Source: a virus
Reading direction: 5' to 3' (one strand)
DNA: 38,414 nt
Virus record (IMG/VR): IMGVR_UViG_3300043431_000172
Location: 1-38,414 of that record
Positions within the stretch are counted from its first letter, which is position 1, and every line of letters starts with the position of its first letter. This document shows positions 23,931 through 31,219 of the stretch, one piece after another. Position numbers and translations under genes: made by a program. The notes under the pieces are model-generated. The model had not been told where the DNA came from and made no database searches. It was given only the letters and a program-made list of their open reading frames with translations.

Positions 23931-24749
23931 CTAGAACAGCGCAAATTGTTCGACCGGCTCATGCGTCCGTTCCTCCAAAATCCAAGGGCCCGAGGCCGTG
24001 GGCAGCCGCGAGAGTGCGCCACGCATATCCTGCGACCAGCGGGCGAACTCCGTTGCCGAGCAGTCGCAGAGCGCGTGACCGGGCGGCCAGCCCATCAGCC
24101 ATTCGACGAACAGCGGGTTCAGCCGCCGCTTGTGCCGCGCTGCCCAAAGCCTGCGCGTGATAGTCGGCCCATAGGCGCGCATCATCCAGCGAAGCAGCCG
24201 GAAGGAGGTCGAGCCTGCCGCGATCGACGATGGTGTCGTGCCAGGCTGCCATGTCGGCAGGTCCGGGGGCGTGAAGCGGTCGGCAATAGTCGAGAGCGAC
24301 AGTTGCGACCCCGCCGACCCTTCGCTGCGGTTCTGGACGCCCAGCCGCGCCTCGTGCGCTGCTGGTGTCGGCCATGTCGCCGCGTCCGTCGCGAGGCAGG
24401 CGTTCCCCGCTTTCGCTGTCGGCTTCTGGCCCGATCCCCACATCGCCGCCTGCGCTGGCAACGGTGTCCCGCCCGCGCCGAATGACTGGTTCGGGCCGCC
24501 CTTCTCTGCGTCCGATGCCCGCGGAGTGCCCCACATTGCCGCTGCCAATTCCTCGGCCTGGCGGGTGAAGTCGTTGTTGCCCGCCGCGTTGTTCCCATTC
24601 TGCGCCGGGGTGCCCGCCATCGGGGTCGGCCAGACTTCTGCCAACCCCTGCAGCGTCAACCGTTCCGCTCCCGGCTCGCCGTGATCCCGCGTGTAGCCGC
24701 CCACTGCCGTGCGCGCGGTGGGCCACGATGAAAAGCCGGAGCCTTTCAT
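23931..24749 (-). CDS. nested frame overlapping the methyltransferase (WPTP-repeat protein)
   Basis: An open frame of 272 codons, shifted relative to the methyltransferase frame, starting at an ATG embedded in the latter's HERLRLFIVA motif. The product reads MKGSGFSSWPTARTAVGG, with repeated WPTP motifs (VWPTPMAG, TWPTPAAH), WGTPRASDAEKGGPNQS, and a C-terminal RLNPLFVEWLMGWPPG and CSATEFARWSQ. This WPTP...WLMGWP pattern is often annotated in phage genomes. Both frames look conserved, so either they are true overlapping genes, or one is a consequence of conservation of the other. No strong ribosome binding site. Confidence 0.4.
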   Translation of the reverse strand: MKGSGFSSWPTARTAVGGYTRDHGEPGAERLTLQGLAEVWPTPMAGTPAQNGNNAAGNNDFTRQAEELAAAMWGTPRASDAEKGGPNQSFGAGGTPLPAQAAMWGSGQKPTAKAGNACLATDAATWPTPAAHEARLGVQNRSEGSAGSQLSLSTIADRFTPPDLPTWQPGTTPSSIAAGSTSFRLLRWMMRAYGPTITRRLWAARHKRRLNPLFVEWLMGWPPGHALCDCSATEFARWSQDMRGALSRLPTASGPWILEERTHEPVEQFALF

Positions 24750-25227
24750 GCGCCGCGCCTGTTTCAGCCGCCGTGAAGAGGCCAACCGCAGGCGTGAAGC
24801 CCAGTCCTCGAATGCCCCGCAGAACGTCGCCGAGGCCGAGGGTGACGTGCCCTGCGACGTTCTCGAAAAACAGCCATTCGAGGCTGTCGATTTCAGCGAT
24901 GATACGCGCGATGTGGGGCCAAAGGTGGCGGGGATCGTCCTTGCCCTTGCGCTGCCCGGCTTGGCTGAAAGGCTGGCAGGGGTAGCCAGCCAAGAGCGTG
25001 TCGGCGATTCCGTTCCAAGGCCGGCCGCTGAACCGCTTGAGGTCATCCCAGATTGGTGCAGGGTGAAAATATCCGGCTGCCTGGGCGGCGGCGAGGACGG
25101 TGCGGGGGTATTCGTCGATGTCGCAGAACACGGCGCTGGCAAAGCCCGGCTCGGCAAGGCCAAGGCCCATGTCAAGGCCGCCGCCGCCCGCACAGAGGGA
25201 GATACCGACAGAGGGAGTGAATGCCAT
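23959..25227 (-). CDS. dcm: DNA (cytosine-5) methyltransferase
   Basis: Methylates cytosine in DNA using S-adenosylmethionine, probably to protect phage DNA from host restriction. The 422-residue product has motif I SLCAGGGGLD (10-19), catalytic motif IV GYPCQPFS with Cys84, motif VI ENV (122-124), motif VIII HERLRLFIVA (160-169), and motifs IX-X near the end (LRLLGNGVRPLVAGYAWRTL, about 387-406). The target-recognition region (about 175-340) is low in hydrophobics and Gly/Arg-rich, while the alternate frame there looks protein-like. Start: an AAGGGGG run precedes the ATG at 25227. The gene belongs to the leftward operon downstream of the integrase. Confidence 0.88.
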   Translation of the reverse strand: MAFTPSVGISLCAGGGGLDMGLGLAEPGFASAVFCDIDEYPRTVLAAAQAAGYFHPAPIWDDLKRFSGRPWNGIADTLLAGYPCQPFSQAGQRKGKDDPRHLWPHIARIIAEIDSLEWLFFENVAGHVTLGLGDVLRGIRGLGFTPAVGLFTAAETGAAHERLRLFIVAHRAHGSGRLHAGSRRAGSGTVDAAGVGRSLADPDGGHPGAEWEQRGGQQRLHPPGRGIGSGNVGHSAGIGRREGRPEPVIRRGRDTVASAGGDVGIGPEADSESGERLPRDGRGDMADTSSARGAAGRPEPQRRVGGVATVALDYCRPLHAPGPADMAAWHDTIVDRGRLDLLPAASLDDARLWADYHAQALGSAAQAAAEPAVRRMADGLAARSRALRLLGNGVRPLVAGYAWRTLAAAHGLGPLDFGGTDA

Positions 25228-25254
25228 GTCATGCGGCCCCCTTGGCGCAGGCGA

Positions 25255-25440
25255 TCAGGACGCGCATCTGTCTGGTTCTCCGTCTGGAAAAGTTGGAAGC
25301 GCCTTCGCAACCCATTGGCCGCATTGGGCCGCATAAGTTGGACGATTTCCGGCTAAGGCGTTATGGCGAAACGCTTCCGGGATTCCTCCCGGGATCGCCA
25401 CCCACTGAATTTTCCCTTTAATGTTCAACGCGTTATGCAT
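25255..25440 (-). CDS. hypothetical protein, 61 aa
   Basis: Begins at an ATG overlapping the integrase stop (TGATG). It reads MHNALNIKGKIQWVAIPGGI, then PEAFRHNALAGNRPTYAAQ and CGQWVAKALPTFPDG. The overlap style and residue composition support a real small gene between integrase and methyltransferase, but no family was recognised. The A+T-richer stretch it occupies (about 25390-25445), directly downstream of the integrase, is also where an attachment site would be expected, so the frame could be incidental. Confidence 0.5.
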   Translation of the reverse strand: MHNALNIKGKIQWVAIPGGIPEAFRHNALAGNRPTYAAQCGQWVAKALPTFPDGEPDRCAS

Positions 25441-26519
25441 CACTTTTCCAACCCAACAGGGGGTGAATTGGAAATCTGCGCGCCCTCAATCGTGCGCTGC
25501 AAGCTGGCAGACTTGGCATAGTGCGCGGCTTGGCTTGCCGTCTCGTGGCCCAGAATCGCCATCCGCTGCTCGGCCGTCGCGCCGTTCTCGGCCCAAACTG
25601 CCGCCCGGTGCTTCCGCAGCCCGTGCGCTGACAGACCGGTCAGCCCGGCCTTGCGACAGGCGCCGGCGAACCATGAACTGGCGGCCTTGTGCGACCGCGG
25701 CGCCCCGTCTGCCGTCGTCAGGTAGACCAGATGTCGCGGGTGGCACGACAGGCACGCGGCGAGGTGATCGTCGTGCTCGAACCATGCCGGCGCGCTGGCG
25801 TCCATCGGGCAGACTGCCATGCTGTGCGACTTCTGCCGGCTGTAGCGCAGCCATCCGGCTTTGACGTGGCCGGGGCCGATCTGGCAGGCGTCGACCATTG
25901 CTGCGCCGGTGCGGTGCAGCAACTCGAACGCAAGCCGCTGCTGCGTGTCGTGCGGCCAGAAGGCGCGGAACTTTGCCACGTCGTCGCGCGTCCATGCGGC
26001 AAACCCGTCGCTCTTGGGGTAGGCCCGCTTCCTGATCTGCGCGGCGGGGTCGGTCGCCATCATCGCGCCCTCCTGAAATGCCCACCGGCAGATCGCTTTC
26101 CACGCCCGCAGCCGGTTGTTTGCCGGGTGGGGTTGCAGCTTGGCCAGATCGGCAAGGATGTGCTTGGCCGCCAAGTCGGACGCTCGAGCATCACCCCATG
26201 TCTTGCGGATGGCATCAAGCCCGCGCCGCAGATAGGCGCGCGTCGACGGCGCCTTGTTCTGGTATCCCGCCGACCCGAGATAGGCCGCGATCACCGCGCC
26301 GATGGTGCCGCCTGCCGGTCGCTGCGGCGGGATCGGGGCGCCCGAGGTGGCCGCGACATAGGCGGCCAGAAAGCCCTTGTGCCCCTTCGGCAGGTCGGGC
26401 ATCGGGTGCCGCTTGCCGTCGACCCGCAGGTAGAAGCGCGGGTTGCCGCTGGGCCAGTGGCCAGATTGCGAGAGCCCCTTCAATCTGACCCCACTAACCG
26501 GCTGGCGATTTCGTCGCAT
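25440..26519 (-). CDS. int: tyrosine-type site-specific integrase
   Basis: Catalyses integration into and excision from the host chromosome. The 359-residue product has an N-terminal DNA-binding region (residues 1-80, with FYLRVDGKRHPMPDLPKGHK), a core-binding domain (about 70-165) and a catalytic domain with the full residue set: Arg203 (LLHRTGAA), Lys230 in the beta-hairpin, His299-x-x-Arg302 (AHGLRKHR), His325 (LGHET) and the nucleophile Tyr334 (AAHYAKSA). ATG 26519 was chosen because upstream residues are unlike the family. It overlaps the small xis-position gene. All catalytic residues present, so the phage should be able to lysogenise. Confidence 0.95.
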   Translation of the reverse strand: MRRNRQPVSGVRLKGLSQSGHWPSGNPRFYLRVDGKRHPMPDLPKGHKGFLAAYVAATSGAPIPPQRPAGGTIGAVIAAYLGSAGYQNKAPSTRAYLRRGLDAIRKTWGDARASDLAAKHILADLAKLQPHPANNRLRAWKAICRWAFQEGAMMATDPAAQIRKRAYPKSDGFAAWTRDDVAKFRAFWPHDTQQRLAFELLHRTGAAMVDACQIGPGHVKAGWLRYSRQKSHSMAVCPMDASAPAWFEHDDHLAACLSCHPRHLVYLTTADGAPRSHKAASSWFAGACRKAGLTGLSAHGLRKHRAAVWAENGATAEQRMAILGHETASQAAHYAKSASLQRTIEGAQISNSPPVGLEK

Positions 26520-26677
26520 GTGTTGCCCCCCCTTGTCTGGTCTGGCAACGCTACCACGCTGTCGGGCGTGATGGTGACCCGCATCCCGCGATGCTCGATC
26601 AGGATCGCCGCGCCCGTCGCCCGTGCGACAAGTGCGGCGTCCTTCAACAGGCGCGCAGAAAGCGGGCTGGCGCTCAT
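26480..26677 (-). CDS. small protein in excisionase position, 65 aa
   Basis: A strong AAGGAGG site just upstream selects the ATG at 26677. The product SASPLSARLLKDAALVARAT, then GAAILIEHRGMRVTITPDS, is a small alpha/beta protein overlapping the integrase start by 40 bases. Excisionases and integrase-directionality factors are usually encoded exactly here, and the size fits, but no winged-helix Xis signature is obvious. An alternative is a small DNA mimic or other accessory protein. Confidence 0.7.
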   Translation of the reverse strand: MSASPLSARLLKDAALVARATGAAILIEHRGMRVTITPDSVVALPDQTRGGNTCDEIASRLVGSD

Positions 26678-26745
26678 TCATAGTCCTCCTTCTGTTCCAG
26701 CTGTTTGCGGCATTGCGCGAGCCAGTGATTTTCGATCGGGTTCAG
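26674..26745 (-). CDS. possible 23-aa peptide with CTG start
   Basis: In the 60-base gap between two genes one frame reads LNPIENHWLAQCRKQLEQKE then DYE, a well-formed amphipathic helix. Its only plausible start is a CTG overlapping the TGA of the DUF2303 gene (CTGA), and its stop overlaps the next ATG. No ATG, GTG or TTG is available. The pattern matches the overlap style of the operon, but a non-standard start makes this tentative. Confidence 0.3.
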   Translation of the reverse strand: MNPIENHWLAQCRKQLEQKEDYE

Positions 26746-27587
26746 GCCGGGCGGCCCATGAACACAGGCAGGCCGGTCTCATCCGCGGCAAGGATGGCCA
26801 TCTGGGTAAAGTGGCCGCGTCGCAGGTATTCGACGCGGTGCCAGTCAAACCCCATCATCACCCCGCCCTGGCCATTCGCGCGCCAGCGAAACAGCGCGAC
26901 CAGATCGCTGGGCTCTTCACCATTGTAGATCGGGATGTGGACGGTGAAGCGTTCCGGCACGATCACATTGGACGTGATCCGGCTTTCGTTTTCATAGACC
27001 AGCTTGCGGTCGCCGTTGTCGAGCCGGGTCGATGTCTTGTAGGTCTGCCCCGAGACCGCCTCGAAGTCGCGCGCAATCTCGACCAGCGACGCCGCTTCGG
27101 GATAGCCCACGTCGACGCTGTTCTCTTCCAGAAATCGCGCGAACTCGTCCTGCGGATATAGCTTCTTCGACACGCCAAGGGACATGGCATTCCAGCGATC
27201 GAACTCCTCGGAAAACCGCAACCGCAGCGTCACGCTGTGGTCGTCGGGCCCGGTGGACGCGCCGGCGGCGGCAGTTTCGCTGGCGCCGTGCCAGTCGAGC
27301 CGCGCGCTGATGGTGCCGGCGTCGTAGTCGGCGATGAGGATCGACCGGCTGTCCTTGAACCGGTTGGCGTAGGCCGCCAGTGAGGCGCGGTCGTCAACCG
27401 TCACCCGCTGCTTGGGCCATGGCGCAAGGCGCGCCGCATCCGGCAGCGGGTGCAGCTTGAAGCTGCCCGGAAGGGCCAGATACTGCGCGCCGTCGGGGCC
27501 TTCGTGCCCCGGCCTCGTGTTCAAGCCGGCCTCGATGGCGGCGTTCAGGGCCTGCCCGGGCCAGCCTGTTTCGTGTTCTGCGGTCAT
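26742..27587 (-). CDS. DUF2303 family protein
   Basis: A 281-residue protein with the DUF2303 pattern: VTVDDRASLAAYANRFKDSR, IADYDAGTISARLDWHGASE, the central FARFLEENSVDVGYPEAASL and the C-terminal PIYNGEEPSDLVALFRWRAN. These proteins are typical of phage recombination/early modules, and no biochemical function is established. AAGGAC precedes the ATG. It is paired with the upstream small gene at 27620-27952, a pairing seen repeatedly in alphaproteobacterial prophages. Confidence 0.9.
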   Translation of the reverse strand: MTAEHETGWPGQALNAAIEAGLNTRPGHEGPDGAQYLALPGSFKLHPLPDAARLAPWPKQRVTVDDRASLAAYANRFKDSRSILIADYDAGTISARLDWHGASETAAAGASTGPDDHSVTLRLRFSEEFDRWNAMSLGVSKKLYPQDEFARFLEENSVDVGYPEAASLVEIARDFEAVSGQTYKTSTRLDNGDRKLVYENESRITSNVIVPERFTVHIPIYNGEEPSDLVALFRWRANGQGGVMMGFDWHRVEYLRRGHFTQMAILAADETGLPVFMGRPA

Positions 27588-27619
27588 TTCGATTGTCCTT
27601 TTGATGAAAGTGGAGGGGG

Positions 27620-27952
27620 TCAGGAGCGGCCGGTCGGGGATACGCCCGGAATGTCGTCAATATCCATCTGGTCGGGATTTTGGCGCGACGGGCGATAGTC
27701 GTCGCCGATGAAATAGATTCCGGTCTGCAGCGTCGGTTTTGGTTTCGAGATCGCAATCGACGGATCGATTTCGAGCGCGCCGGTTTTCTTGTTTGGCTTG
27801 ATCTTCAGCTTCAAGGTGAAGGTGCCCCCGCCGCCCGTCAGCTTGATCGCCTCGAGCAATTCGGCAATGTCATCGTCCGCCGCGTCTGACACTTCCCCGC
27901 GCCGGAAGGTGCGCAGAAAGTCGATAAAATGCTGGCCGTTCATGTTGCGCAT
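27620..27952 (-). CDS. conserved phage protein adjacent to DUF2303, 110 aa
   Basis: The product reads NMNGQHFIDFLRTFRRGEVS, DAADDDIAELLEAIKLTGGGG, then TFTLKLKIKPNKKTGALEID and a closing IYFIGDDYRPSRQNPDQ. This matches a recurrent phage family that precedes DUF2303 genes, with an N-terminal helix pair, a beta-strand with alternating Lys, and a terminal NP-Q segment. The start at 27952 has an AAGGG site upstream. Probably acts with DUF2303 on DNA; this is inferred. Confidence 0.75.
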   Translation of the reverse strand: MRNMNGQHFIDFLRTFRRGEVSDAADDDIAELLEAIKLTGGGGTFTLKLKIKPNKKTGALEIDPSIAISKPKPTLQTGIYFIGDDYRPSRQNPDQMDIDDIPGVSPTGRS

Positions 27953-27989
27953 TGTGCGCCCTTTCGTTGTGATTGGCGGTTGCGCCAGG

Positions 27990-28250
27990 TCAAGCATGGG
28001 CAGGGTCCCGCTGGCCATTATTGGCCATGGCGGCGTTGATCAGGGCCAGCGCGGCGCCGACGGTCTGGGCATCGTCCCAGGCGTCGTGCGGCAGATCCAA
28101 GCCGAACATCTCTTCGGCCAGCATCGAGATTTCGACGGTGTCGAGGCTGTCGGCGCCCAAGTCGTCGATGAAGCGGGCGGTGTCGGTCACGTCCTCGACG
28201 GTGACGCCGAGGGTTTCGGCGACCAGCGCGCGAAAGCGGGCGGCGGTCAT
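27990..28250 (-). CDS. acpP: acyl carrier protein
   Basis: An 86-residue acidic protein with the phosphopantetheine attachment motif LGADSLDTVE (Ser35) and the whole ACP helical pattern: AETLGVTVEDVTDTARFIDD upstream and EMFGLDLPHDAWDDAQTVGA downstream. It closely follows bacterial fatty-acid-synthesis ACPs, and no signs of decay are seen. It would carry acyl groups after modification by a host phosphopantetheinyl transferase. The ATG overlaps the RecT-like gene stop (ATGA), so it is co-expressed with recombination genes, an unusual setting. It might redirect host lipid metabolism or serve as a structural partner. Confidence 0.93.
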   Translation of the reverse strand: MTAARFRALVAETLGVTVEDVTDTARFIDDLGADSLDTVEISMLAEEMFGLDLPHDAWDDAQTVGAALALINAAMANNGQRDPAHA

Positions 28251-29026
28251 TCTGCGGCGCCTTCCCGCGCTGCCAGATCGGCGGCCTGCTGCGCCTCGGC
28301 CATCGCGGCGGCGCGGTCGGACTCGCTGGGGGTGGTGTCAGGCTCGATGATGTCGTCAACCTCGGGCAGAGCCCGGTATGCCATGCCGCCGCGCCGATGG
28401 CGGTCGCCCGGCGTGATGTCGCGCGCAGCATCGGGGCCATAGTCTTGAACCTCTTCATTGACCTGCAAGCCCATGAGAGCGTCGGCAGCGCCATCGCGCG
28501 CGGCCCATGTTCTGGCCCTGTGTCCAAGCATCCTCTGGCCATAGTTCGACCACGGGCCGGCCTTACCCCATAGCCCGGCGCGCTTGGCATCGGCCACGCT
28601 GAACCGGCGCACATAGACCTTGCCTGTATCGCCCCGCGTCAAGGTCGCCACGGCGCAGAGGCTGTCACCATCCCCCACATAGTCCACATCGATGTGGTGC
28701 CCCGCGCGCTGCACCAACGCAGGAATCGCATCGCCCCAGATCGTCGGGCGGCCGTTGATTACCGCAATCGACGCCAGCGCCTGCATCGGGGCAAGGCCAA
28801 CCTCGGCGCCCTTTGCGATGGCCGCCATGATCTGCATGGGTTGGCCCTGAAACTGCTTCGGGATCATGTCGCCGGCCCGTGCCAAAGCCTCAGACAGGCG
28901 GAAGGCTTCTTCGACGCTCTGCGGCACAAGGCCGGAAACCGCCCCGCCCGCGCGGATCGTCGGCTTGGGATCTGCGGATTTCGTGGCAACAGCCGTGCTT
29001 GTCACTTGCTTCTCCTGATCTGTCAT
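28247..29026 (-). CDS. RecT-like single-strand annealing protein
   Basis: A 259-residue protein with the core pattern of RecT-family recombinases of alphaproteobacterial phages: IPKQFQGQPMQIMAAIAKGA, EVGLAPMQALASIAVINGRP and TIWGDAIPALVQRAG, followed by YGQRMLGHRARTWAARDGAA. It anneals complementary strands produced by the upstream exonuclease. ATG 29026 was selected because it overlaps the exonuclease stop. The C-terminal 50 residues are an Ala/Glu-rich acidic tail. Together with the exonuclease it forms a two-component recombination system. Confidence 0.85.
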   Translation of the reverse strand: MTDQEKQVTSTAVATKSADPKPTIRAGGAVSGLVPQSVEEAFRLSEALARAGDMIPKQFQGQPMQIMAAIAKGAEVGLAPMQALASIAVINGRPTIWGDAIPALVQRAGHHIDVDYVGDGDSLCAVATLTRGDTGKVYVRRFSVADAKRAGLWGKAGPWSNYGQRMLGHRARTWAARDGAADALMGLQVNEEVQDYGPDAARDITPGDRHRRGGMAYRALPEVDDIIEPDTTPSESDRAAAMAEAQQAADLAAREGAAE

Positions 29027-29949
29027 TGCGGGGCCTGCCATGCGCGCGCAGCGTCAAGCGCCTCTCTCGATGGCTTGGCTGCCGTCTCTGCCGCCGCGCG
29101 CGCCTCATGGCGCTGGTGGTAGAACTCGGGCAGGTCGAGCGTCAGGACTTGCCGGGGGTAGCCGGGGTATTCGCCGGTGCGCAGGCATTCGCCCCATGTC
29201 TCCCGCGCCCTCGTGCAGCGCAGCCCGGCAAGATCCATGTCCAAATCCGACAGGCTGACAACCGCGACCTCAAACGGGGCCGACTTCTCCTGAAAGATGA
29301 ACCAGAACTCGCGCAGCTGGCCCGTGGCTTCCTGCCATGCGTCGACGTAGAACCGCGCCTGCATGTCATAGCCATAGGCCATGATCGACCGGCGAACCGC
29401 GTCCGGGTCCGCACTCTCGCATGTCTTGAAATCGAAGAGCGGCAAGCGCGGGCTTTCGGGGGCGTTGTCAACCATCGCCCGGCACCAGACGCCGTTGACC
29501 ATCGCCAGCGCCGACAGTTCCGACCGGTCAGGGTCCAGTTTGATCCGGTAGTCACGCAGCGCATCGTGTGCCGTGTCTGCCATGGCTTGGATCGCCTCGA
29601 CCTTCTCCGACTTGAGCGGGGTCAGACCAGAGGCGCGCGCCTCGTTTACCCAAGCCCGCGCCTCCTTTGTCCGCACGCCGCCATCGTCAGAAAGCAGCGC
29701 ATCAGGGATCGCCACAAACTCGCCCCCGGCCCCAAGAATTGCGCGATGCGCGGCGCGTCCGATGTCGAACGCATCGCTCGTCTTGGGCTCATACTCGGGG
29801 TTCAGCCGCGGGTGCGCCGTCCATGCGTGCAGGGGGGACTGGTTGAGAACCACCCGCGCCAAACTGGACGACAAGGTGACCTCGGTCCGCAGAGCGTCCG
29901 CGTGATAGACTTCCGCGGGGATGCTGTGGATTCCAGCGGCATAGGTCAT
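29023..29949 (-). CDS. RecE/exonuclease VIII-like PD-(D/E)XK nuclease
   Basis: A 308-residue 5'-3' exonuclease candidate of the DUF3799/PDDEXK_1 type. Recognisable parts: GIHSIPAEVYHADALRTEVT at the start (the Y-H-x-D/E opening), SDAFDIGRAAHRAILGAG with the conserved His, and the metal-binding LPLFDFKTCESADPDAVRRS followed by YDMQARFYVDAWQ. It resects double-strand ends so the RecT-like protein can anneal them. First large gene of the recombination block, overlapping genes on both sides by ATGA. Confidence 0.9.
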   Translation of the reverse strand: MTYAAGIHSIPAEVYHADALRTEVTLSSSLARVVLNQSPLHAWTAHPRLNPEYEPKTSDAFDIGRAAHRAILGAGGEFVAIPDALLSDDGGVRTKEARAWVNEARASGLTPLKSEKVEAIQAMADTAHDALRDYRIKLDPDRSELSALAMVNGVWCRAMVDNAPESPRLPLFDFKTCESADPDAVRRSIMAYGYDMQARFYVDAWQEATGQLREFWFIFQEKSAPFEVAVVSLSDLDMDLAGLRCTRARETWGECLRTGEYPGYPRQVLTLDLPEFYHQRHEARAAAETAAKPSREALDAARAWQAPQ

Positions 29950-30362
29950 GGCAGCACCGCCCAGAGCCGCGCCATCGTCACGATCACCTGCACCGAGGCG
30001 ACAGCGGCAACGGCCATGACAAAGTAAAACAGCACCTTGTCGATCGGGTCAGACGGCGCGCGCTTGAAGCTGTGCAGGTATTCCCGGACATGGTCAGCGG
30101 CGCGCATCGGCGGCGGGGTCAGGTCGACGGGCTCCTCGGGGACAAATTGCCGCGCCAAGTGCGCCCGCCATTCGTCGCGCAGGGTGTCCTCGGTGTTGCC
30201 CTCAATCGCGCGCAGGACGGCAACGATGCCCCGAGGCGAGGGGCTCGCCGCTGACGCCTCGGGGCTGGCCGCCGGATTGTCGTGAGTGGCATCGGCGGCG
30301 GGAAGGGTGCCCCACGGCGTCCATTCGGTGCGCGCGGGACGGGGAAATCGGACGACGGTCAT
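29946..30362 (-). CDS. tail-anchored hypothetical protein, 138 aa
   Basis: An N-terminal disordered Pro/Ala/Ser-rich part, a middle helical region (EWRAHLARQFVPEEPVDLTP and MRAADHVREYLHSFKR) and a single C-terminal membrane helix (VLFYFVMAVAAVASVQVIV). This topology places most of the protein in the cytoplasm at the inner membrane. No family was recognised. It overlaps the exonuclease gene and the gene upstream. Confidence 0.65.
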   Translation of the reverse strand: MTVVRFPRPARTEWTPWGTLPAADATHDNPAASPEASAASPSPRGIVAVLRAIEGNTEDTLRDEWRAHLARQFVPEEPVDLTPPPMRAADHVREYLHSFKRAPSDPIDKVLFYFVMAVAAVASVQVIVTMARLWAVLP

Positions 30363-30625
30363 TCGGCAGGCTCCTTTTCAAAGGCGACAAGGCCGCACGT
30401 CGGGGCGTGCTGCTGGATGAAGGCGCGCAAGGCGCCGATGTCGTTCAGGTCGACCACGGCGGCACCCATTACGCGGGCCGCCTCGGCGGTCAGGACAGCG
30501 GCCTTGGCAAGGCAGTTGTCCGCGTCAGGCTTGTGGCCCCAGATCGACAGCGTCGATGCCGTGTCGATCTGCCTGGCCGCCTCGTGGCAGTTGGTGCGTG
30601 CGACCCACACACGATCCGGGATCAT
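30359..30625 (-). CDS. hypothetical protein, 88 aa
   Basis: The product IPDRVWVARTNCHEAARQID is followed by helix-rich NCLAKAAVLTAEAARVMGAA and VVDLNDIGALRAFIQQHAPT. The ATG at 30625 was chosen because upstream in-frame residues are an Arg-rich shadow of the next gene. Early leftward gene of unknown function; ATGA overlaps at both ends. Confidence 0.6.
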   Translation of the reverse strand: MIPDRVWVARTNCHEAARQIDTASTLSIWGHKPDADNCLAKAAVLTAEAARVMGAAVVDLNDIGALRAFIQQHAPTCGLVAFEKEPAE

Positions 30626-30870
30626 GCCGCGCTCCTCGCCTTGCGCCGCGCGTCGACAATTGCCGCGCAGGCGCCGGTCACGTCCTCGACCGACACCGGC
30701 CGTGCACCATCGGTCTGGACGCGCCAGACGATCACCGCCGCGGGGTTGTCGCTCTCCGACATAAAGTCGGCCGCGCTGTCGATGTCGGTCAGCGGGTCGC
30801 CGGGGTAGGCATGCCCGAGGCCGCACCGGAAGTGCTCAAGGCCGATGAACAGGACGGGGGGGAGGGTCAT
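30622..30870 (-). CDS. hypothetical acidic protein, 82 aa
   Basis: Begins TLPPVLFIGLEHFRCGLGHA, then YPGDPLTDIDSAADFMSESD, and ends with a helix IVDARRKARSAA. The ATG 30870 is preceded by no clear ribosome binding site. Unknown function. Second gene of the leftward operon after a 219-base stretch that is occupied by a + strand frame. Confidence 0.6.
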   Translation of the reverse strand: MTLPPVLFIGLEHFRCGLGHAYPGDPLTDIDSAADFMSESDNPAAVIVWRVQTDGARPVSVEDVTGACAAIVDARRKARSAA

Positions 30871-30961
30871 GCGGGGCGGCTCCGTCAGTTGAAAACGATT
30901 GGCGAATCGGGGCGGCACCGTGCTGGCATGGGGGTCTGACCCAAACAGCGAGGAGACGCAG

Positions 30962-31219
30962 ATGGACTTGGTCATTTTCCCGGCCGTGATCGGACGGGCG
31001 CAGGCCGACGGCGACCTGTTCGAGGCGACCGTTGAAGCGAACATCAACGACGCCAGCCTTCCGGCGTTCGACGGCGGCGGGCTAAAGGTCACCGCCGTTT
31101 GGCCAGTCGCAGACGCCGGTCAACTTCCGCTGTCGCGTCTTGAACGGCTTGCCGATGCACATCTTGCAGGGCTGCTTGAAGCCATTGCATCTGAACTGCG
31201 GAAAAGAGCGGGGGGATAG
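30962..31219 (+). CDS. hypothetical protein antisense to early leftward transcript, 85 aa
   Basis: A + strand frame with a good GAGGAG site ahead of ATG 30962, encoding MDLVIFPAVIGRAQADGDLF, ATVEANINDASLPAFDGGGL and a helical C-terminus RLERLADAHLAGLLEAIASE. It lies inside the leftward operon, and its last 131 bases overlap the first leftward gene on the opposite strand. Coding character is good. It would need its own promoter; a TTGAAA at 30889 is present but no convincing -10. Confidence 0.55.
   Translation: MDLVIFPAVIGRAQADGDLFEATVEANINDASLPAFDGGGLKVTAVWPVADAGQLPLSRLERLADAHLAGLLEAIASELRKRAGG

Noticed and set aside
25689-27161. 490-codon + strand frame opposite integrase and DUF2303.
   Set aside because: Shadow of well-supported - strand genes; no recognisable domain or ribosome binding site.
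30889-30912. TTGAAA as -35 of a promoter for the + strand gene at 30962.
   Set aside because: No acceptable -10 at 15-19 bases; left unassigned.
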